From Dactylosporangium sucinum (GTDB lineage Bacteria; Actinomycetota; Actinomycetes; Mycobacteriales; Micromonosporaceae): a stretch of DNA of 40,086 nt. Under the pieces are notes generated by a model that had not been told where the DNA came from, searched no databases, and worked only from the letters and a program-made list of their open reading frames with translations. The position numbers were made by a program, and so were the translations under genes. Of this stretch, positions 1-7,572 are shown in pieces. The stretch's first letter is position 1; every line of letters starts with the position of its first letter. Location: contig NZ_BMPI01000093.1 in NCBI RefSeq assembly GCF_014647515.1, positions 1 to 40,086 of the forward strand. The letters run 5' to 3'.

Positions 1-2
1 AG

Positions 3-461
3 ACGCAGGGGGATCTCATCAACAAGTTCCCGGGCAGCGAGGTCCTGCCCGTGAGCGTGCCGGTCCCGTACACGAAGCCCGACGGCACCACCGGCACCGA
101 CCTGTACCTGAGCAAGGACGGACGAACCGCGCCGCTCGGTAGGTGCCGGCCCGCACGCCGCGGCCGAGGCGTGCGGGCCGGCGTGGACCGGTCAGCTTCC
201 GGCGGCCGCCTGCCGGATGAGGTCGGCCACGGCGCCGGGCTGGGACACGTAGATCGCGTGGCTGCCGGTCGCCTCGACGACTGTGGCGCCGGCCCGGGCG
301 GCCATCGTGCGCTGCGCCGGCGGCGGGATCATCCGGTCTTCGGTGGCTACGAGGTACCAGCTGGGCCGGTGCCGCCAGGCCGGCTCGGTGACGGCGCCGG
401 CCAGGGCGTTGACGCCCCACGGCACCTGCGAGTCGGCGAGGAACCGGGCGTCCTGCGGTGA
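3..461 (+). CDS. 3' part of an unknown gene, 5' end outside the window
   Basis: The frame beginning at base 3 is open from the window edge. Over bases 3-139 it has the codon pattern of a real actinomycete gene (nearly all third positions G or C) and reads as a plausible extracellular-like segment containing PVPYTKPDGTTGTDLYLSKDG. I do not recognise the family. The frame stays open to a stop at 459-461, but from base 145 it runs through a strong hairpin and antisense to the next hydrolase, so the true end is probably near 140. A TAG lies at 140-142 one frame over, so a small frameshift close to the end is possible. Coding is supported only for roughly the first 140 bases. Confidence 0.4.
   Translation, partial: TQGDLINKFPGSEVLPVSVPVPYTKPDGTTGTDLYLSKDGRTAPLGRCRPARRGRGVRAGVDRSASGGRLPDEVGHGAGLGHVDRVAAGRLDDCGAGPGGHRALRRRRDHPVFGGYEVPAGPVPPGRLGDGAGQGVDAPRHLRVGEEPGVLR
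145..182. terminator. Bidirectional hairpin terminator
   Basis: A perfect 15-bp inverted repeat, GCCGGCCCGCACGCC (145-159) and its complement (168-182), flanks an 8-base loop. It sits between the end of a rightward gene and the end of a leftward hydrolase gene, so it probably terminates both. There is no clear T-tract, which is common for actinomycete terminators. Confidence 0.75.
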
Positions 462-884
462 CAGGTCCGCCGCGAACGAGGCGTGGAACTTGTCCCGGTC
501 GAGGAACAGGAACCCGTCGACCGGGGGCAGGATCGGTGGCACCGGCGCGCCCGGCGGCGGGTCGGCGATGAGCGTGTTGACCGACTCGCCCTTCTCGGGG
601 GCGAACGCGGCGATGAAGACCAGCGCGGCGACGGCGTCGTGGGTGCCGGCCTCGGAGATCACGGCGCCGCCGTACGAGTGGCCGACCAGGACTGCCGGCC
701 CGTCCTGCGCGTCGAGGATCTGGCGGGTGGCGGCCGCGTCGCCGGCCAGGGACAGCGTCGGGTTCTGCACGACAGAGACCCGCATGCCGTCGGCGACGAG
801 CAGCCGGTGCACCGCCTGCCAGCCCGAGCCGTCCACGAATCCGCCGTGGACGAGCACGACGTTGCGCACCGAATTGGTACTCAT
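192..884 (-). CDS. Alpha/beta hydrolase, esterase-like (230 aa)
   Basis: A small cytoplasmic alpha/beta-fold hydrolase. The N-terminus has the oxyanion-hole strand VVLVHGGFVDGSGW, the nucleophile elbow is GHSYGG (Ser), a late Asp lies in ATEDRMIP and the catalytic His in GSHAIYVSQP, so the triad looks complete. Family members hydrolyse esters or small carbonyl compounds; the substrate cannot be predicted. The ATG at 884 was chosen because AAAGGA lies upstream at good spacing and because the frame upstream overlaps the preceding hydrolase out of frame. It is last in a leftward set (sigma factor, hydrolase, hydrolase), 31 bases after the previous gene and just before a strong terminator. Confidence 0.9.
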   Translation of the reverse strand: MSTNSVRNVVLVHGGFVDGSGWQAVHRLLVADGMRVSVVQNPTLSLAGDAAATRQILDAQDGPAVLVGHSYGGAVISEAGTHDAVAALVFIAAFAPEKGESVNTLIADPPPGAPVPPILPPVDGFLFLDRDKFHASFAADLSPQDARFLADSQVPWGVNALAGAVTEPAWRHRPSWYLVATEDRMIPPPAQRTMAARAGATVVEATGSHAIYVSQPGAVADLIRQAAAGS

Positions 885-915
885 GGCGTTTTTCCTTTCG
901 TTCGGATCCGAAACT

Positions 916-1752
916 TCAGCGGGCCGTGCGGCGCACGAAACCACTGACCACCTCCGCGAACCGGGCCGGTTGTTCCAGGTGCCCGAAGTGACCGCTGTCC
1001 TCGAGCACCTCCAGCTCGGCGTCGGGAAGGAGCTTGTGCATTTGGCCCGCCCAGCGCGGGCCGCAGATGAAGTCGTGGCGTCCGGCCACGACGAGTGCCG
1101 GCACCTCAACCAGGGCAAGCCGGTCACGGTCGTCGATGGTCACCGGGGACAGGCAGTCGTCGAGGCCCGAGATGTAGGAGCCGCTGACCTGCCGGCGGAT
1201 CGGGTCGAACTCCTGTTCCCGGGCCCAGTAGTCGGCGAAGTAGACCGGGAACAGCCGGCGGGCCACGTCGGTGAACGCGTCGTCGGCGGCGATCGCGGGG
1301 ACCTCGCGCCAGGCCGCGAGGACGTCGTCCAGCCGCGGGTCGCCGGCGTGCCGCGCGGCAAAGAGCTCCAGGTTGCGCGCGGCCTCGGCATAGTGCTCGG
1401 GGCCGGTGGCGGGCGCGCTGTCGTACAGGATGACCCCAGCCAGACGGCCGGGCCTGAGCGAGGCGTAGTACTGAGCGACGAAGCCGCCGTGCGAGTGGCC
1501 GAGCAGGTGCACGCTGGGTACGCCGAGGCGGTCGATCACGGCGTCGAGCGCCTCGGCGTACCGTTCGCGGGTGTAGCCGTTCGGGTGCGTGGGCAGGCGG
1601 GGCGAGGCGCCGGTGCCGATCGGCTCCACGTACACGGTTGTCACCTGCCGCTCGAGCAGCGGCATGCGCAGGTACTCCCAGTGGAAGCCGGGTCCGCCGG
1701 GGTGGACCAGGCAGACCGGGCCGGCGCCGAACACGTGGCAGCGCACATCCAT
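916..1752 (-). CDS. Alpha/beta hydrolase, proline iminopeptidase-like (278 aa)
   Basis: A second alpha/beta hydrolase, with HPGGPGFHWEYLRMPLL near the N-terminus as in proline iminopeptidases and related hydrolases, the nucleophile elbow GHSHGG, an Asp in AGRHDFICGP and a His in SGHFGHLEQP. The triad appears intact. The HPGGPG box is typical of the S33 group, but peptidase activity is not assured because the group also contains esterases. The ATG at 1752 is preferred because GGGAG lies 9 bases upstream; an in-frame ATG at 1770 has no such site. The gene lies about 100 bases downstream of the ECF sigma gene and is probably co-transcribed with it and the next hydrolase. Confidence 0.85.
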   Translation of the reverse strand: MDVRCHVFGAGPVCLVHPGGPGFHWEYLRMPLLERQVTTVYVEPIGTGASPRLPTHPNGYTRERYAEALDAVIDRLGVPSVHLLGHSHGGFVAQYYASLRPGRLAGVILYDSAPATGPEHYAEAARNLELFAARHAGDPRLDDVLAAWREVPAIAADDAFTDVARRLFPVYFADYWAREQEFDPIRRQVSGSYISGLDDCLSPVTIDDRDRLALVEVPALVVAGRHDFICGPRWAGQMHKLLPDAELEVLEDSGHFGHLEQPARFAEVVSGFVRRTAR

Positions 1753-1855
1753 GAGCGTTTTCTCCCGCATCCGGAGGGGATCTGTCCCCAACTGGATGCG
1801 GAGTGCGGCCGGAAAGTTCGGTCGCACCGCCCGATCCCGCGTCTCCCGCGCGTGG

Positions 1856-2770
1856 CTATCCCGTGCGGGCGACGGGGTGGAACAGGCGCAGCTGCTTGAC
1901 CCGGTGCTCACGCAGGGTCATGAGCCAGACCACCGACGGCTGGCAGCAGTAGTCGGCGTGATCCGGCGACGTGATCAGCTCGGCCTCCCAGATGAGCAGG
2001 TCGGTGCTGCCGATCACGTTGGTCAGGCGCTGGCGGACGCCGTGCTGGACATCCGAGTCCATCGCGTCGACCACGAAGTCCCGGCCGAGGCCGACCTCCC
2101 CCTGCGGGCCGAGCGTGCGGACATCCGGCCACCAGCCATCCCGTACGACGGCGGCGAACTCGCCGTTGCGGGTGCCGGCCAGCACCTGCTCGGCGTCCCG
2201 CCAGCGGGCGGCCGTCCGGGCCCGAAGGTCGCCGAACTGCTCGCCCGCGGCGCGCCGCAGCAGCTCGGTGAGATTGCCTTTGGCCTGGTTGAGGCGGCTG
2301 CGGACGGTGCCGACCGGGATGCCGCACAGCGCGGCGATCTGCTCGTACGAACTCACGTCGCTGAAGTACCGAAGCACCGTCACCAGCCGCAACGGCTCGG
2401 ACAGCTCGCCGAGCGCACGCCAAAGCCAGCCCTGCGTGGCGGCCTCGTCGAGCAGCTCGTCCGGCGCCGGTTCACGCGACGGCAGCACGACGTCGGTGAG
2501 CAGGCCCGCCGGGACGGTGCGCGACTCCCGAATCCGCATGCGGCAAATGTTGCGCACCACCGCGCACAACCAGCCCCCGACGGCCTCCGGGTCACGCACG
2601 TCCCGGATCCGCCGGATCGCCACAATCGTGGCGTCCTGAACCGCGTCCTCGGCGGCGGCCGGGTCACGCAGCATGCTCAGGGCGGCCGCCATCATACCGG
2701 CACGGTTCTCCGCGATCAGCAGGCCGAGCGCCGCCATGTCACCGGCCTGAGCGGCATACACGAGTTCCAT
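1856..2770 (-). CDS. ECF-type RNA polymerase sigma factor with C-terminal extension (304 aa)
   Basis: A sigma-70 family factor of the extracytoplasmic-function group. Region 2 is seen around MLRDPAAAEDAVQDATIVAI with the following RDPEAVGGWL, and the region 4 helix-turn-helix around SYEQIAALCGIPVGTVRSRL. About 115 residues follow region 4, ending in a segment that fits the SnoaL/NTF2-like extension seen in several ECF groups, where it modulates activity in place of a separate anti-sigma factor. No anti-sigma gene lies next to it. The ATG at 2770 fits the family start best, but has no clear ribosome site; the frame is open to a GTG at 2824. It probably drives the two hydrolase genes downstream. 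Confidence 0.85.
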   Translation of the reverse strand: MELVYAAQAGDMAALGLLIAENRAGMMAAALSMLRDPAAAEDAVQDATIVAIRRIRDVRDPEAVGGWLCAVVRNICRMRIRESRTVPAGLLTDVVLPSREPAPDELLDEAATQGWLWRALGELSEPLRLVTVLRYFSDVSSYEQIAALCGIPVGTVRSRLNQAKGNLTELLRRAAGEQFGDLRARTAARWRDAEQVLAGTRNGEFAAVVRDGWWPDVRTLGPQGEVGLGRDFVVDAMDSDVQHGVRQRLTNVIGSTDLLIWEAELITSPDHADYCCQPSVVWLMTLREHRVKQLRLFHPVARTG

Positions 2771-2953
2771 AACTACCGGATGCGCAGGGAGGGTCGAAAG
2801 TTCGACGGCCAGGACCGGCGACACTGCTCGTCGAGCATAGCCGGGGTGCGCGGAGAGTGGGCTGGGCGAAGCCGACGCCGGTCAGCAGTACCTCGGCGTG
2901 GCGCCGCCACGCGTCCGGAGCGGCGCCTCCGCGTCGTCGGCCGCCTGCTTGGG

Positions 2954-3570
2954 TCACCGATCGTCTTGGTGATGACCGTCGCCGGGTGGCGTGCCGAGGG
3001 CGGTGAGGCTGGCGCGCGCGTCGCCGGCGTGCAGGGATCCGAGGTCGGTGTAGAGGGTCAGGGCGTGTTCGTAGTGGTGCCGGGCGAGGGCAGAGCGGCC
3101 GAGGGCTCGGTGAGCGTGGCCGAGGCTCGCGTGGGCCCGTGCCTGCTGGTCGCCGGGGGGCGGTGCTCAGCACGGTGGTGAGGTGGGGCAGGGCGTCGGT
3201 GGGGCGGCCGGCGGCGATCGCGGCTTCGCCCAGGCCGTTGCGTGCTCGGGCCTCGCCGTCCCGCTCGCTGGACTCCTGGAAGAGGGCGAGGGCCTGTCGG
3301 TGGAGCCCGGCGGCCCGGTCGGGTAGGCCGAGTCGGGTGTGGACGTTGCCCAGGCCGTCCAGCGGCCAGGCCTCGCCGCGTGGCCAGCCGAGTCGCCGGC
3401 ACAGCGCCAGCTCCTGCTCATGGTGATCGGCGGACGCCTGGTAGCGGCCCCGGCCCTCCTCGACGGTGCCGAGGCTCGTCAGGACGCGCGCTTCGCCGAT
3501 CGTGTCACCGATCTGCCGGTACAGGGTCAGGGCACGCTCAGCGGCGTCCCTGTGCACCGGGTTCCGCCAG
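2954..3570 (-). pseudogene. Broken TPR regulator fragment (AfsR/SARP-type C-terminus)
   Basis: On the minus strand, from about 3570, the frame reads as tetratricopeptide repeats, for example AERALTLYRQIGDTIGEARVL, then HHEQELALCRRLGW and GLHRQALALFQESSERDGEA. This is the pattern of the C-terminal TPR part of AfsR/SARP-type regulators. Near 3160-3175, at a run of Gs, the TPR reading jumps to another frame (QARAHASLGHAHRALGRSA, then HHYEHALTLYTDLGSLHAGD) and ends at a TGA at 2954-2956. There is no start codon, DNA-binding domain or NB-ARC domain upstream. It is therefore a 5'-truncated and frameshifted remnant. Confidence 0.75.
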
Positions 3571-3713
3571 CATTCGCCCTGCTCGTTGCCTTTCCCGCCG
3601 GTCCCGTCCGGCCGGCCGCCACGGGCGGTGACCCGTTGCAGGTCTACGGTGCTTCCGCTGCTGGCGCACGCCCGCCGCAGACCGCTGTATCGCCCACGGC
3701 AATTTGTTCTGTG

Positions 3714-3744
3714 GCAGAAGTAATTAACCGTGACATACTTCTGC
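3714..3744. promoter_or_regulatory. Inverted repeat at the ROK-1 start, probable operator
   Basis: A perfect 9-bp inverted repeat, GCAGAAGTA (3714-3722) and TACTTCTGC (3736-3744), with a 13-base centre, ends one base before the GTG start of the first ROK regulator. The intergenic stretch 3571-3745 is otherwise unremarkable and shows no ribosome binding site, so the message is probably leaderless and the repeat lies across the promoter. Autoregulation by the ROK protein is the natural inference; it is untested. Confidence 0.55.
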
Positions 3745-3745
3745 G

Positions 3746-4933
3746 GTGAATTCCTCAAGGGGTGCGCAGCCGTCCCGTCCGGAGCCGGCGCCCGCCTGGT
3801 CGCCTCCCGCCGACCGCTCGCTCGCCGTGATGCTCGAGGTGCTGATCCACGGGCCCCTCTCACGAACCGAGATCGCGCGCCGGCTGGACCTGTCACAGCC
3901 CTCCCTCTCGCGCCTCAGTGCACCGCTGCTCGAGGGCGGCCTGCTCGTGGAGGGCGAGGAGCGCAGTGACGGACGAACCGGTCGCCCCTCCCGCCCACTC
4001 GACGTCGTCGCGGACTCGCGCCACTTCATCGGGGTGAAGCTGACCGGCGATGAGGCGCTGGGCGTCGTCACCGACCTGCGGGCCAACGTGGTCGCTTCGT
4101 CCGCCCGGAGCCTGCCCAGCCGCGATCCGGAGGAGGTGGCCGACGCCCTGGCCGCCCTGGCGCTCGAGCTGTCCGCGGGCGTGCCGGCCGTCGCCGCGCT
4201 GGGGGTCGGGCTGGGCGGCCTGGTCAACGGGCGGAACGAGGTCGTCCGCGCGCCCTTTCTGGGGTGGGCGCGGGTCCCGCTGGGCCGGATGCTGAGGGAC
4301 CGGACCGATCTGCCGACGATCGTCGAGAACGACCTGGTGGCCCTCACCGAGGCGGAGCACTGGTTCGGCGCCGGGCGGTGGCTGGAGCGCTTCGCCGTGC
4401 TCACAGTCGGGGCGGCCGTGGGCTACGGCCTCGTCATCCACGACCGGATCGTCGTCGGCGAGGACTCCGGTGTGGGGCTGGTCGGCCACTGGCCCCTGCA
4501 GCCGTTCGGCCCGATGTGTCCCGAAGGACACCAGGGCTGCGCGCAGGCGCTGCTCGCGATGCCGTCCATCGTGAAGTCGGTGTCGATGGTGCTCGACCGG
4601 CCGCTCACCTATGATGCGTGCCTCGACCTGGCCGAGGCCGGCGACCCGGCGGCCCGCCGCATCGTCGACGACGCCGGGCGTGGCCTCGGGCGGCTCATCG
4701 CAGCCATCGGCAATCTCACCGCGCCCCAGGCGATCCTGCTCGGCGGTGAGGGTGTCCGGCTCGCGCGGGTTGCCGCCACCGCGATCTCCCAGGGCATCCA
4801 GCAGGACCGGGATCCCCGCGCCAACGCCCTCAACGTCCACATCCTCGACGGCGACGCGACCGAGTGGTGCCGGGGAGCCGCCGTCATGGCGATCCAGAAG
4901 TACGTGCTCGGCGACCAGTCGCGGCGGCGGTAG
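3746..4933 (+). CDS. ROK family transcriptional repressor 1 (395 aa)
   Basis: An N-terminal winged helix (about residues 28-75, LSRTEIARRLDLSQPSLSRL) followed by a sugar-kinase-like ROK domain. Such proteins repress sugar genes and release DNA on binding a sugar or sugar phosphate. Two points suggest the kinase fold serves only for sensing: the usual zinc motif CxCGxxGCxE is degenerate (CPEGHQGC, second Cys replaced by Glu), and the catalytic-loop motif is ENDLVA instead of the usual ENDxN. The GTG start at 3746 has no Shine-Dalgarno sequence and is probably leaderless. It heads the glucan locus and is separated from a second ROK gene by a strong terminator. Confidence 0.9.
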   Translation: MNSSRGAQPSRPEPAPAWSPPADRSLAVMLEVLIHGPLSRTEIARRLDLSQPSLSRLSAPLLEGGLLVEGEERSDGRTGRPSRPLDVVADSRHFIGVKLTGDEALGVVTDLRANVVASSARSLPSRDPEEVADALAALALELSAGVPAVAALGVGLGGLVNGRNEVVRAPFLGWARVPLGRMLRDRTDLPTIVENDLVALTEAEHWFGAGRWLERFAVLTVGAAVGYGLVIHDRIVVGEDSGVGLVGHWPLQPFGPMCPEGHQGCAQALLAMPSIVKSVSMVLDRPLTYDACLDLAEAGDPAARRIVDDAGRGLGRLIAAIGNLTAPQAILLGGEGVRLARVAATAISQGIQQDRDPRANALNVHILDGDATEWCRGAAVMAIQKYVLGDQSRRR

Positions 4934-4945
4934 CGCGGCAGGGAT

Positions 4946-4975
4946 CCGTCTCCGCACGCCGGCGTGCGGAGACGG
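4946..4975 (+). terminator. Factor-independent terminator after ROK-1
   Basis: A fully palindromic 30-base stretch, with left arm CCGTCTCCGCACGCC and the matching right arm, would form a stem of about 13 bp with a CCGG loop. It is followed by a T-rich stretch (taatttctttctt). It separates the two ROK genes, which are therefore separate transcription units. Confidence 0.85.
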
Positions 4976-4987
4976 CTAATTTCTTTC

Positions 4988-5017
4988 TTGACGAATGCAA
5001 TTAACATGCGCTTAACT
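4988..5017 (+). promoter_or_regulatory. Probable promoter of ROK-2 with TTAAC direct repeats
   Basis: TTGACG (4988-4993) and TTAACT (5012-5017) are separated by 18 bases and would place the transcription start at or next to the ATG at 5025, so the message is probably leaderless. The same stretch holds two direct TTAAC copies 11 bases apart, one helical turn, which could be a regulator site; an ATTAAC also lies within the ROK-1 inverted repeat. Confidence 0.5.
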
Positions 5018-5024
5018 ACTCGCC

Positions 5025-6194
5025 ATGATGCTGCTGGCCACGCCCACGGCGGTCGCGGACGCGACCGCGGCGAGCATCTTCGTGACGGTCCTCGCCAGGG
5101 GGCCGATCGCACGGTCGGAGATCGCGACCGCCCTCGGCCTGTCGGCCGGCACGATCTCCAGGGCGGTCCGGCCGCTGCTGGACTCGGGCTACCTGGTTGA
5201 GGACGGTGCCGGCGGACCGCCGCGCCTGGGCCGCCCGGTCGTCCCGTTGCGGGTCGTCGCGGACCGGGAGTTCATGGTCGGCGTCAAGCTGACCGCGGAC
5301 CACGTCTGCGGTGTCGTGGTCGACCTGCTCGCCCAGGTCCGGGCCAGCCGGGAGGCCGCCGTGACCGACACCTCGGTGCCCGCGGTGGTGGCGACGGTGA
5401 CGGATCTCGTGGAACAGTTGCGCGCCGACGCGCCCGGTCCGGTGACCCGGATCGGTATCGGCGTCGGTGGCCACGTGGATTCCGCGGCGCAGCTGATCCG
5501 CTTTGCGCCCTTCCTGAACTGGCGGGACGTTCCGCTGCCGGAGCTGGTGTCGGCGACGACCGGCCTGCCGGTGGTGGTCGAGAACGACGTCAACTCCCTC
5601 ACGGCGGCGGAGCAGTGGTTCGGTGCGGGCGTCGACGTGCCGTCATTCGCGGTCGTCACCATCGGCGCCGGCATCGGCTGCGGTCTGGTCATCGCCGGCA
5701 GCCTGGTCCACGGCGCGGTCGGCCTGGCCGGCGAGCTCGGCCACATCCCGATCTCCGCGGACGGCCCGCGGTGCCGGTGCGGCAACACCGGCTGCGTCGA
5801 AACGGTCGCGTCCGAGGAGGCGATCCTGCGTCGAGTGCGGGCCGCGAGTGGGCGCGACGATCTGGACCTGGCCACGGCCGTCGCGCTCGGCCGGGCCGGC
5901 GATCGGGATGCCGTCGGCGCCTTCACCGCCGCCGGCGACGCGCTCGGCCGCGCCCTCGCCGTGGTGGCGAACCTGATCAATCCGCACCGCATCGTGCTGT
6001 CCGGCGAAGGCCTGGCAGCCAGTGACCTCTTCGAAAGCGCGGCGCGTGCATCGTTCGCCACCCACGCGTTCGGTCAGGCCGTCGAATGTGACCTCATCAC
6101 CCGTCCGCTGCCCGACCACACCTGGGCACGGGGAGCGGCGGCAGTCGCCATCCAGCACCTGTTCCTCGGCCCCACGCCCACCAACGGCCGCTGA
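5025..6194 (+). CDS. ROK family transcriptional repressor 2 (389 aa)
   Basis: A second ROK regulator with an N-terminal winged helix (IARSEIATALGLSAGTISRAV, about residues 28-48) and a complete-looking ROK domain: ENDVNS with the catalytic-type Asp, the metal-binding His in GELGHIPI, and the zinc motif CRCGNTGCVE. Unlike its neighbour, which it resembles along its whole length, it keeps all signature residues. Most ROK regulators are non-enzymatic despite this. ATG at 5025 is the first start after the promoter. It is followed after 89 bases by the sugar ABC importer gene and is the most likely direct repressor of the glucan operon. Confidence 0.9.
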   Translation: MMLLATPTAVADATAASIFVTVLARGPIARSEIATALGLSAGTISRAVRPLLDSGYLVEDGAGGPPRLGRPVVPLRVVADREFMVGVKLTADHVCGVVVDLLAQVRASREAAVTDTSVPAVVATVTDLVEQLRADAPGPVTRIGIGVGGHVDSAAQLIRFAPFLNWRDVPLPELVSATTGLPVVVENDVNSLTAAEQWFGAGVDVPSFAVVTIGAGIGCGLVIAGSLVHGAVGLAGELGHIPISADGPRCRCGNTGCVETVASEEAILRRVRAASGRDDLDLATAVALGRAGDRDAVGAFTAAGDALGRALAVVANLINPHRIVLSGEGLAASDLFESAARASFATHAFGQAVECDLITRPLPDHTWARGAAAVAIQHLFLGPTPTNGR

Positions 6195-6213
6195 CCGACC
6201 CTGGGCCCGCCAG

Positions 6214-6248
6214 CGGTGACCGTCCACACCCCGGTCACTCCGGTCACC
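6214..6248. promoter_or_regulatory. GGTGACC/GGTCACC repeats upstream of the importer operon
   Basis: The 89-base gap before the sugar-binding protein holds CGGTGACCG (6214-6222), CGGTCAC (6232-6238) and CGGTCACC (6241-6248), that is one inverted and two directly repeated GGTCAC elements. They are placed where an operator for a ROK repressor would be expected. No clear -35/-10 pair is visible. Confidence 0.35.
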
Positions 6249-6283
6249 CCGCCCCAACCCCCACCCGAAGGAGTCCGAGCACC

Positions 6284-7567
6284 GTGCACACTGTATTCAC
6301 TCGCCGGCGCATGCTGGCCACCGCCTTACTCGCCACGGCAGCCGTCCCGCTCGCGGCATGCGGCGGAGAGGACGAGCCCTCCTCGTCCTCGTCCGGAGAC
6401 GCGCTGACCGGCACCATCAACTTCTGGCACGGCTACAGCAGCGACGCCAAGGAGATCAAGGCACTCCGCGACGTCATCATCCCCGGCTTCCAGGCCAAAC
6501 ACCCGGGCACCACGGTCAAGGACGTCGCGGTCAAGGACAGCGACCTGCGGCAGAAGGTGCTGACCGCGGCGACGGGCGGGCAGGGACCCGACGTGCTGCG
6601 CGCCGACATCGCCTGGGTCAGCGAGATGGCCAAGCTCGGCCTGCTCGAGCGGCTCGACAAGGCGATGCCCGACTTCAAGACCTACGCCGACAAGGTGTTC
6701 CCGGGCGCGCTGGCCACCAACCGGTACCGCGACGGCTACTACGGCCTTCCGCTCGACACCAACACGCGCGTGCTGATGTACAACGCGGACACGCTGGCCA
6801 AGGCCGGTGTCACCAAGCCGCCCGCGACCTTCGAGGAGGTGACCGCGCTCGGCGACAAGCTCGCCGGCACGAACGTGCAGGCGTTCTACGAGGGCGGGCT
6901 CGGCGGCTGGCAGATCCTGCCCTGGATCTGGTCCGCCGGCGGCGACATCACCGACGCCGACTACACCAAGGCGACCGGCCACCTCAACAGCCCGCAGTCC
7001 CTGGCGGGGGTGCAGCTGCTCTTCAACCTGTACGGGAAGAAGCAGGTCGCGAACAACATCACCGGGGCCACCGGCGGTGTGGACGGATCCGCGGGCCTGC
7101 CGACCGGGAAGTACGCGACGATCCTCGACGGCCCCTGGATGTACCCGATCTTCGCCAGCCAGTACCCGGACTTCAAGGTGCAGGTGGCGCCGGTCCCGGC
7201 CGGCCCCGGCGGGAGCATCAGCGTCGTCGGCGGCGAGGACGTCGTCGTGTTCAAGGGCTCCAAGAACAAGGCGCTCGCCATGGAGTTCAGCCGCTATCTG
7301 CTCTCCGATGAGGCGCAGACCGCGTTCGCCAAGGCGGGCCAGATGTCGGTGCTCAAGGACCTCGACCAGGCCACGATCAACCCGACGTTCGGGCCGTTCG
7401 CGCAGCAGTTGAAGACCGCTCGTCCGCGCCCCCCGGTGCCCTCCTGGAGCAAGATCAACGATCTGCTGGAGAAGAAGCTGCAGGCCGCGTTCAAGGGTGA
7501 GACGAGTGTGCAGCAGGCGCTGGACGCCGCCGCCGCCGAGATCGACACCCTGCTCGCCAAGGACTGA
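6284..7567 (+). CDS. ABC transporter sugar-binding lipoprotein (427 aa)
   Basis: An extracytoplasmic solute-binding protein of the carbohydrate uptake family (SBP_bac_1 type). The N-terminus has TRRRM, a hydrophobic stretch and the lipobox LAAC, followed by an acidic/serine-rich linker, so it is exported and lipid-anchored. The mature part starts with GTINFWHGYSSDAKE, typical of maltose and oligosaccharide binding proteins. The GTG start at 6284 has GAAGGAG 10 bases upstream. It leads an operon with two permeases and two alpha-glucan hydrolases, so its ligand is probably an isomalto-oligosaccharide or dextran fragment (inference from context). Confidence 0.92.
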   Translation: MHTVFTRRRMLATALLATAAVPLAACGGEDEPSSSSSGDALTGTINFWHGYSSDAKEIKALRDVIIPGFQAKHPGTTVKDVAVKDSDLRQKVLTAATGGQGPDVLRADIAWVSEMAKLGLLERLDKAMPDFKTYADKVFPGALATNRYRDGYYGLPLDTNTRVLMYNADTLAKAGVTKPPATFEEVTALGDKLAGTNVQAFYEGGLGGWQILPWIWSAGGDITDADYTKATGHLNSPQSLAGVQLLFNLYGKKQVANNITGATGGVDGSAGLPTGKYATILDGPWMYPIFASQYPDFKVQVAPVPAGPGGSISVVGGEDVVVFKGSKNKALAMEFSRYLLSDEAQTAFAKAGQMSVLKDLDQATINPTFGPFAQQLKTARPRPPVPSWSKINDLLEKKLQAAFKGETSVQQALDAAAAEIDTLLAKD

Positions 7568-7572
7568 ATGGC

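Noticed and set aside
283..1899. A 538-residue plus-strand open frame
   Set aside because: It lies antisense to the two alpha/beta hydrolases, which have intact catalytic triads on the minus strand.
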